A stretch of DNA of 43,905 bases from Acidobacteriota bacterium. Lineage in GTDB: Bacteria; Acidobacteriota; Thermoanaerobaculia; Gp7-AA8. Positions 39,503 to 43,905 of this stretch are shown one piece after another. The stretch lies in NCBI GenBank assembly GCA_016184115.1, contig JACPDH010000082.1:1-43905 (forward strand), in the 5' to 3' direction. A program made the position numbers and the translations under genes. Each line of letters begins with the position of its first letter. The first letter of the stretch is position 1. The notes under the pieces are model-generated. The model did no database searches. It saw nothing but the letters and a program-made list of their open reading frames with translations, and was not told the origin of the DNA.

Positions 39503-41764
39503 ATGATCACGAGGGAGCTCGAAAAGGCGTTCAACAGCGCGGTCGAGGAGGCAGCGCGCCGTCGCCACGAGTACGTGACGCTCGAGCATCTGCTCTGGGC
39601 GCTGCTCGACGATCCCGTTGCCGCGGATGTCATCGTGCAGTGCGGCGGCGACCTCGACTCGCTCCGCCAGGAGCTCGACGACTTTTTCAAACAGCACCTC
39701 AGCTCACTCCCTGCGGACCGCCCCGTCTCCCCTCAGAAGACCGCCACGTTTGCCCGTATCGTCGAGTACGCGGTGCTCCAGGCCCAATCGTCGGGGCGCC
39801 AATCGCTCGACGGTGGCCACATGCTCGCCGCGATCTTTCAGGCAGCGCGCTCTCACGCCGCCTTTCTCCTTCGCAAGGGTGGCGTCGAGCGGATCGATGT
39901 ACTCAACTTCATTTCGCACGGCATCTCGAGGAGCGAGGAGAACGAGCCGGAGATCGAATACATCGGCTCGGGAGACGAAGACGAGGAATCACCCTCGCAG
40001 CGCCCTGCGCAAAAGAAGGACCCTCTCGCAGCCTACACCGTCGACCTGGTGAAGAAAGCGGCCGAGGGGGCGATCGATCCGCTGATCGGCCGCGCGGCGG
40101 AGCTTGAACGGACGATTCAGATCCTCTGCCGCCGCCGGAAAAACAATCCGATCTATGTCGGCGAGCCCGGCGTCGGCAAGACGGCGATCGCCGAAGGTCT
40201 CGCGCTCAAGATCCACCACGGAGAGGTTCCCGAGGTGCTCCGAGGCTTCGAGGTGTTCGCTCTCGACCTCGGAGCCGTGCTCGCAGGCACGAAGTACCGA
40301 GGTGAATTCGAGGCGCGGTTCAAAGCGGTCATCACGGCGCTGAAAGCGAGGAAGAGCGCAATCCTCTTCATCGACGAGATCCACACGATCGTCGGCGCCG
40401 GCGCGGTGAGCGGCGGTACGATGGACGCTTCCAACATCCTCAAGCCAGCGCTTGCCTCGGGCGACATCCGCTGCATCGGATCGACGACGTTCCCGGAGTA
40501 CAAGGCGTCGTTCGAGCGTGATCGCGCCCTCGCACGCCGCTTCCAGAAGATCGAGATCGGCGCGCCTTCGGTCGCCGAGACGATCGAGATCCTGAATGGC
40601 CTCCGCGGCTACTACGAAGAGCACCACGGGGTGAAGTACACGGTCGAGGCGATCCGGCTCGCCGCGGAGCTGGCGGCGAAGCACATTCATGAGCGGCACC
40701 TCCCCGACACCGCGATCGACGTGCTCGACGAGGCGGGCGCGCGGGTGAAGATGCTCCCGCCCGACAACCGCCCCACGACGATCGATCGCGCCGACATCGA
40801 GATCGTCGTATCGCGGATGGCGAAGGTTCCGCCGCAGTCGGTTGCCGGGAACGAGCGGGAACGACTGCACGGCCTCGAGTTAGAGCTCCAGGCCGTGATC
40901 TTCGGGCAGGATTTCGCGATTTCGCAGCTCGCCGGCGCGATCAAGATGTCGCGCGCAGGACTCGGTCATCCCGAGCACCCGATTGGCAGCTTCCTCTTTT
41001 CAGGACCGACCGGAGTCGGCAAGACCGAGCTTGCGCGGCAGCTCGCGCGCGTGTTAGGCGTCGAGTTCATCCGATTCGACATGAGTGAGTACGCCGAGCC
41101 GCACACCGTATCGCGCCTCATCGGCGCCCCTCCCGGCTACGTCGGCTTCGATCAGGGAGGTCTCCTCACCGACGCCGTGATCCGGACGCCTTACGCCGTC
41201 GTCGTCCTCGATGAGATCGAGAAGGCGCACCCGAACCTGTTCAACATCCTCCTGCAGGTCATGGACCACGCGACCCTCACCGACAACAACGGCAAGAAGG
41301 CCGACTTCCGAAACGTCGTGCTGATCATGACGACGAACGCTGGCGCGGAGGAACTGAGCGGTAAGGGAATCGGCTTCGAGAACGACACGAGCCGCGGCAA
41401 GGGGCGCTCCGCGATCGAACGAACCTTCAGCCCCGAGTTCAGGAACCGCCTCGACGCGTGGATCGCGTTCGAGCCGCTCGCCGAGGATTCGATCAAGCGG
41501 GTCGTCACCAAGTTCCTCGACGAGCTCCGCGCACAGCTCGCGCCGAAAAACGTCGAGATCACGGTGACGGAGGCAGCCGTCACCTGGCTCGCCGAGCGCG
41601 GATTCGACAAACTTTACGGCGCGCGTCCGATGTCACGCCTCATGCAGACGACCGTGAAGAAGAAGCTCGTCGACGCGATCCTCTTCGGACCGCTGGTCAA
41701 AGGTGGTACGGCGACGGTCGACGTCGCGGACGGCGAGATCGTGGTGAGGTGCGAAGGCACCTGA
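39503..41764 (+). CDS. clpA: ATP-dependent Clp protease ATP-binding subunit ClpA
   Basis: The 753-residue product has the ClpA layout: N domain (about 1-145) with EHLLWALLDD, an acidic linker, a first AAA+ domain with Walker A GEPGVGKT near 220 and the sensor block FIDEIHTIVGAG, and a second AAA+ domain with Walker A GPTGVGKT near 502, DEIEKAHPNLFN, and a C-terminal small domain (GFDKLYGARPMSRLMQ). It unfolds substrates and feeds them into ClpP, which is not in the window. GAGGAGG precedes the start. The downstream aat gene converges with it. Confidence 0.97.
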   Translation: MITRELEKAFNSAVEEAARRRHEYVTLEHLLWALLDDPVAADVIVQCGGDLDSLRQELDDFFKQHLSSLPADRPVSPQKTATFARIVEYAVLQAQSSGRQSLDGGHMLAAIFQAARSHAAFLLRKGGVERIDVLNFISHGISRSEENEPEIEYIGSGDEDEESPSQRPAQKKDPLAAYTVDLVKKAAEGAIDPLIGRAAELERTIQILCRRRKNNPIYVGEPGVGKTAIAEGLALKIHHGEVPEVLRGFEVFALDLGAVLAGTKYRGEFEARFKAVITALKARKSAILFIDEIHTIVGAGAVSGGTMDASNILKPALASGDIRCIGSTTFPEYKASFERDRALARRFQKIEIGAPSVAETIEILNGLRGYYEEHHGVKYTVEAIRLAAELAAKHIHERHLPDTAIDVLDEAGARVKMLPPDNRPTTIDRADIEIVVSRMAKVPPQSVAGNERERLHGLELELQAVIFGQDFAISQLAGAIKMSRAGLGHPEHPIGSFLFSGPTGVGKTELARQLARVLGVEFIRFDMSEYAEPHTVSRLIGAPPGYVGFDQGGLLTDAVIRTPYAVVVLDEIEKAHPNLFNILLQVMDHATLTDNNGKKADFRNVVLIMTTNAGAEELSGKGIGFENDTSRGKGRSAIERTFSPEFRNRLDAWIAFEPLAEDSIKRVVTKFLDELRAQLAPKNVEITVTEAAVTWLAERGFDKLYGARPMSRLMQTTVKKKLVDAILFGPLVKGGTATVDVADGEIVVRCEGT

Positions 41765-41796
41765 GAAGCAATTCGGAATGACCCGTTGCGCTTCGC

Positions 41797-42450
41797 TCAG
41801 AACAACATCAACCCCCTCCCTTGCGTCTCCGCGAGACGCTCGAGAAACACGTTGCGCGGCTCTTCCTTCGCTCCCAGCGCCTCCATGTGCGGCGTGACCA
41901 TCTGGATGTCGATCCAGTCGAGCCCGCGCGACGCAAGGTGATCGATGAGATGGAGCAACGCGATCTTCGACGCATTCGGTGCGAGAAAGAACATACTCTC
42001 CCCTCCGAATGCGCCCCCGGCATCGACTCCGTACAATCCACCGACGAGCTCGTCTCCACTCCACGCTTCGACACTGTGCGCAAATCCTCGGCGGTGAAGC
42101 TCGGTGTAGGCTTCGATCATCTCGCTCGTAATCCAGGTTCCACCCTGTCCGCGCCGTGGCAACTCGGCACATGCCTCGATCACGTCGCGGAAGGCTCGGT
42201 CGATGCTGCAGCGAAACTCGGCGCGCCGTCGCACCTTCGCCAGAGACCGCGGGACGCGCAACTCGCTGAAGAGGAGAACCCCACGCTTCCTCGGGCAGAA
42301 CCAGGGGAGCGGCCATCCTTCCGCCGGCCATGGAAAGATCCCGCGCCGGTACGCCTCCACGAGATTCCTCCAATCGAGGCTCCCTCCGACCCCGACGACA
42401 TCTTCGGAGCCGGCGCTGCGCGGGTCGGGAAAGTCGATCAGTCGCGGCAT
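41797..42450 (-). CDS. aat: Leucyl/phenylalanyl-tRNA-protein transferase
   Basis: The 217-residue product has the Aat signature blocks: FPDPRSAGSEDVVGVGGSL, YRRGIFPWP, LPWFCPRKRGVL, TWITSEMIEAYTELHRRGFAHSVE, LVGGLYGVDAGGAFGGESMF and IDIQMVTPHMEALGA. It adds Leu or Phe from charged tRNA to proteins with N-terminal Lys or Arg, making N-degrons for ClpS-ClpA. Family members often start MPRLIDFP-like, which fixes ATG 42450; a longer frame to 42543 adds Arg-rich residues unlike the family. It converges with clpA, so the window holds tagging, recognition and unfolding parts of one pathway. Confidence 0.95.
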   Translation of the reverse strand: MPRLIDFPDPRSAGSEDVVGVGGSLDWRNLVEAYRRGIFPWPAEGWPLPWFCPRKRGVLLFSELRVPRSLAKVRRRAEFRCSIDRAFRDVIEACAELPRRGQGGTWITSEMIEAYTELHRRGFAHSVEAWSGDELVGGLYGVDAGGAFGGESMFFLAPNASKIALLHLIDHLASRGLDWIDIQMVTPHMEALGAKEEPRNVFLERLAETQGRGLMLF

Positions 42451-42569
42451 CGGGCCAGCCGCGCCCCGCGCACGCCGCGAATCTTCACGCGACTGTCGCT
42501 TGGTGGCGCCGGAGGTATTATGCGAAGCTTCAGGCCGTACCAACGAACCCTTTTTCCCGAGGGAGTCCC

Positions 42570-43010
42570 ATGAACGCGTTTCGACTTTCCTGCTATGCGG
42601 CCGCCATCACCTTCGCGGCGGTCACTTCAACAGCTGCCGAGCCTCAGTCAGGCAGCGAGCGCCGTCGCGCCGCCGACCCCTCCAACACCGAGACCGCGTA
42701 TGAGCCGCTCCCGCTTGGCTTCGGGCTTCGCGTCTTCATCGATCCCGAGACGGGACAGTTCCGCAAACCGACCCGTGCGGAGCTCGATGCGATTGCGCAG
42801 ACCGCGCGCACGTCGAAGAACAAGTCGAGCGATGGACTCCTGATCGAATACCGCCCCGACGGCTCGAAGCACGTCGACCTCCAGGGTCGGTTCATGCACG
42901 CACTTCGCGTACGCGTTGGCGAGGACGGTGCGCTGCGAACCGTCTGCAGCGATCACGATCACGATCATCCGAAGACTGCGGATGCGCCAGCCGCGCCGGC
43001 CGACAGATGA
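42570..43010 (+). CDS. Small exported protein, function unknown
   Basis: The 146-residue product starts at ATG 42570 after a GAGGGAG site and has a signal peptide (about 1-23, STAAEP end). The mature part has the blocks GLRVFIDPETGQFRKPT and DGLLIEYRPDGSKHVDLQGRF, then one Cys and a His/Asp tail (DHDHDHPK) that could bind metal. I know similar 'IDPETG...DLQGRF' proteins only as uncharacterised exported proteins of Acidobacteriota-like bacteria. The gene ends 10 bp before a metalloprotease gene on the same strand, so the two are likely an operon; an inhibitor, partner or propeptide-like role is possible but untested. TATTAT near 42516 may be its -10 box. Confidence 0.75.
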   Translation: MNAFRLSCYAAAITFAAVTSTAAEPQSGSERRRAADPSNTETAYEPLPLGFGLRVFIDPETGQFRKPTRAELDAIAQTARTSKNKSSDGLLIEYRPDGSKHVDLQGRFMHALRVRVGEDGALRTVCSDHDHDHPKTADAPAAPADR

Positions 43011-43020
43011 GGGCAGCTCA

Positions 43021-43905
43021 ATGAAGAACGGACGAACCATCGTCGCCGCGCTGCTCCTGTCGGCACTTCTCGCACCGGTCACGCTCGCAGGGGCGAAGAT
43101 CAGGATTCAGAACAACGACGGCCCAAACGAGGGCTTCAACGACCCAGCCGCGGCAACGCCCGTGGGAGGGAACGCCGGAACGACCATCGGCGCGCAGCGC
43201 TTGATCGCGTTCCAGCGGGCGGCCGAAATCTGGGCCGGAATCCTCGATTCCGACGTCGAGATCGTGATCGATGCACGGTTCGACCCGCTCGAGTGCGATT
43301 CAACGGGAGCCGTACTCGGCTCTGCCGGGCCGCGCTGGATCGAGTCCGACTTTCCGGGTGCGCCCGTCGCCGCAACCTGGTATCACGGCGCGCTCGTCAA
43401 CCGACTCGCAGGCGAGGACCGCGATCCGACGACGAACGAGATCAACGCGCGGTTCAACGTCAACCTCGGCCAGCCTAACTGCCTCCCGAATCGAGGCTGG
43501 TACTACGGGCTCGACAACAACCACGGCACCCAGATCGACCTCATCGTCGTGCTGCTTCACGAATTCGGCCACGGCCTGGGCTTTTCCGAGTTCGTCGACT
43601 CAGACACCGGCGAGTTCTTCGACGGCCAGGTCGACGCCTACGCGAGCTTTCTCTTCGACAATACGACTGGGAAACGCTGGTCCCAGATGAGCAACAGCGA
43701 ACGCCTGCAGTCCGCAGTCAACGACGGCCAGCTGGTCCTCGACGGGCCGAGCGTCTCGGCCGCTTCGGCCGCGTTCTTCACCGGCGTCAACGGTACGAGG
43801 CTCACCGTGAACGATCCTCCCTCCATCGCAAAGAGCTACGTCGCATCCCGCGGCACCGTAGGCGGACCGATCGGCAGCGGCATCTCCGGGACGTTCATTC
43901 TGGCA
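43021..43905 (+). CDS. Secreted zinc metalloprotease, C-terminus beyond the window
   Basis: The frame opens at ATG 43021 and stays open to the right edge (295 residues visible). A signal peptide covers about 1-23. The zinc motif HEFGHGLGF lies near residue 180 after a short hydrophobic run (IDLIVVLL), with the His-Glu...His ligands and catalytic Glu. The spacing continues GFSE, so the third ligand of the metzincin pattern (His at +6 after the second His) is Glu here; another residue may serve. The last visible part (NDPPSIAKSYVAS...GISGTFILA) resembles the beginning of a protease-associated (PA) domain. Such proteins are exported peptidases. It follows a small exported protein gene. Confidence 0.82.
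   Translation, partial: MKNGRTIVAALLLSALLAPVTLAGAKIRIQNNDGPNEGFNDPAAATPVGGNAGTTIGAQRLIAFQRAAEIWAGILDSDVEIVIDARFDPLECDSTGAVLGSAGPRWIESDFPGAPVAATWYHGALVNRLAGEDRDPTTNEINARFNVNLGQPNCLPNRGWYYGLDNNHGTQIDLIVVLLHEFGHGLGFSEFVDSDTGEFFDGQVDAYASFLFDNTTGKRWSQMSNSERLQSAVNDGQLVLDGPSVSAASAAFFTGVNGTRLTVNDPPSIAKSYVASRGTVGGPIGSGISGTFILA

Noticed and set aside
1-43905. tRNA, rRNA, riboswitch, phage or integrative element
   Set aside because: I saw no cloverleaf, rRNA core sequence, known riboswitch core, integrase or phage structural gene on either strand; a tRNAscan/Infernal run would be needed to exclude small RNAs fully.

Overview
The window is GC-rich, densely coded DNA from a Gram-negative bacterium. No rRNA or tRNA is present to place it. 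The gene repertoire (TPR-CHAT protein beside an ECF sigma factor, anti-sigma proteins ending in an acidic 'EDELLEEY' motif, a Gly-rich TonB fusion, a beta-propeller GGDEF sensor, a PknK-like kinase-ATPase) resembles Acidobacteriota, perhaps the Thermoanaerobaculia/Vicinamibacteria side; this is an inference from style, not a proven assignment. Nothing looks like a prophage, conjugative island or CRISPR locus. About 37 protein genes fill the window, plus several unusual intergenic repeats.

Layout. 1-2.1 kb: the end of a winged-helix regulator, then a cis-prenyltransferase translationally coupled to a geranylgeranyl-reductase-like flavoprotein. 2.1-5.2 kb: an exported DUF1326 protein, a PAP2 phosphatase and an ExoD-family protein, with two copies of a dispersed palindromic element. 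5.2-6.5 kb: a HutF-like amidohydrolase that has lost its metal ligands. 6.6-10.4 kb: a small helical protein, an ECF sigma factor coupled to a membrane protein ending in a TonB domain, two arrays of 7-bp repeats, and an MFS transporter. 10.4-17.2 kb: a hybrid histidine kinase, a CorA-type transporter and a propeller diguanylate cyclase. 17.3-20 kb: a GAA-heptad palindrome, a NagX/DUF5009 membrane protein and two exported thioredoxin-fold proteins. 20-25.2 kb: a kinase-STAND ATPase, a 161-bp MITE-like element and a saccharopine-dehydrogenase-like protein. 25.3-32.1 kb: a small acidic secreted protein, an aminotransferase, then a TPR-CHAT protease, an ECF sigma factor and an anti-sigma-like membrane protein. 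32.1-36.3 kb: a TPR-SseB protein divergent from a fused 2-oxoacid dehydrogenase E1. 36.5-39.2 kb: PilZ, folA-thyA and an NRDE (TANGO2) protein. 39.2-42.5 kb: clpS-clpA and convergent aat, an N-degron set. 42.6 kb to the end: a small secreted protein and a zinc metalloprotease cut off by the window edge.

The most interesting points are these. (1) The TPR-CHAT / ECF sigma / anti-sigma group has parts and topology that suggest a protease-released sigma switch, similar in logic to the TPR-CHAT arm of type III-E CRISPR but without CRISPR. (2) The HutF homologue has all four zinc ligands replaced while several substrate-side residues remain. (3) Five intergenic loci carry different sequences that share a strict 7-bp period, three of them folded into long hairpins. 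(4) Ten genes have a TANNNT box 6-9 nt before the start codon and no Shine-Dalgarno, which predicts leaderless mRNAs. (5) There is a 161-bp MITE-like element with perfect inverted ends and a CTTAG duplication, and a second, unrelated palindromic repeat family.
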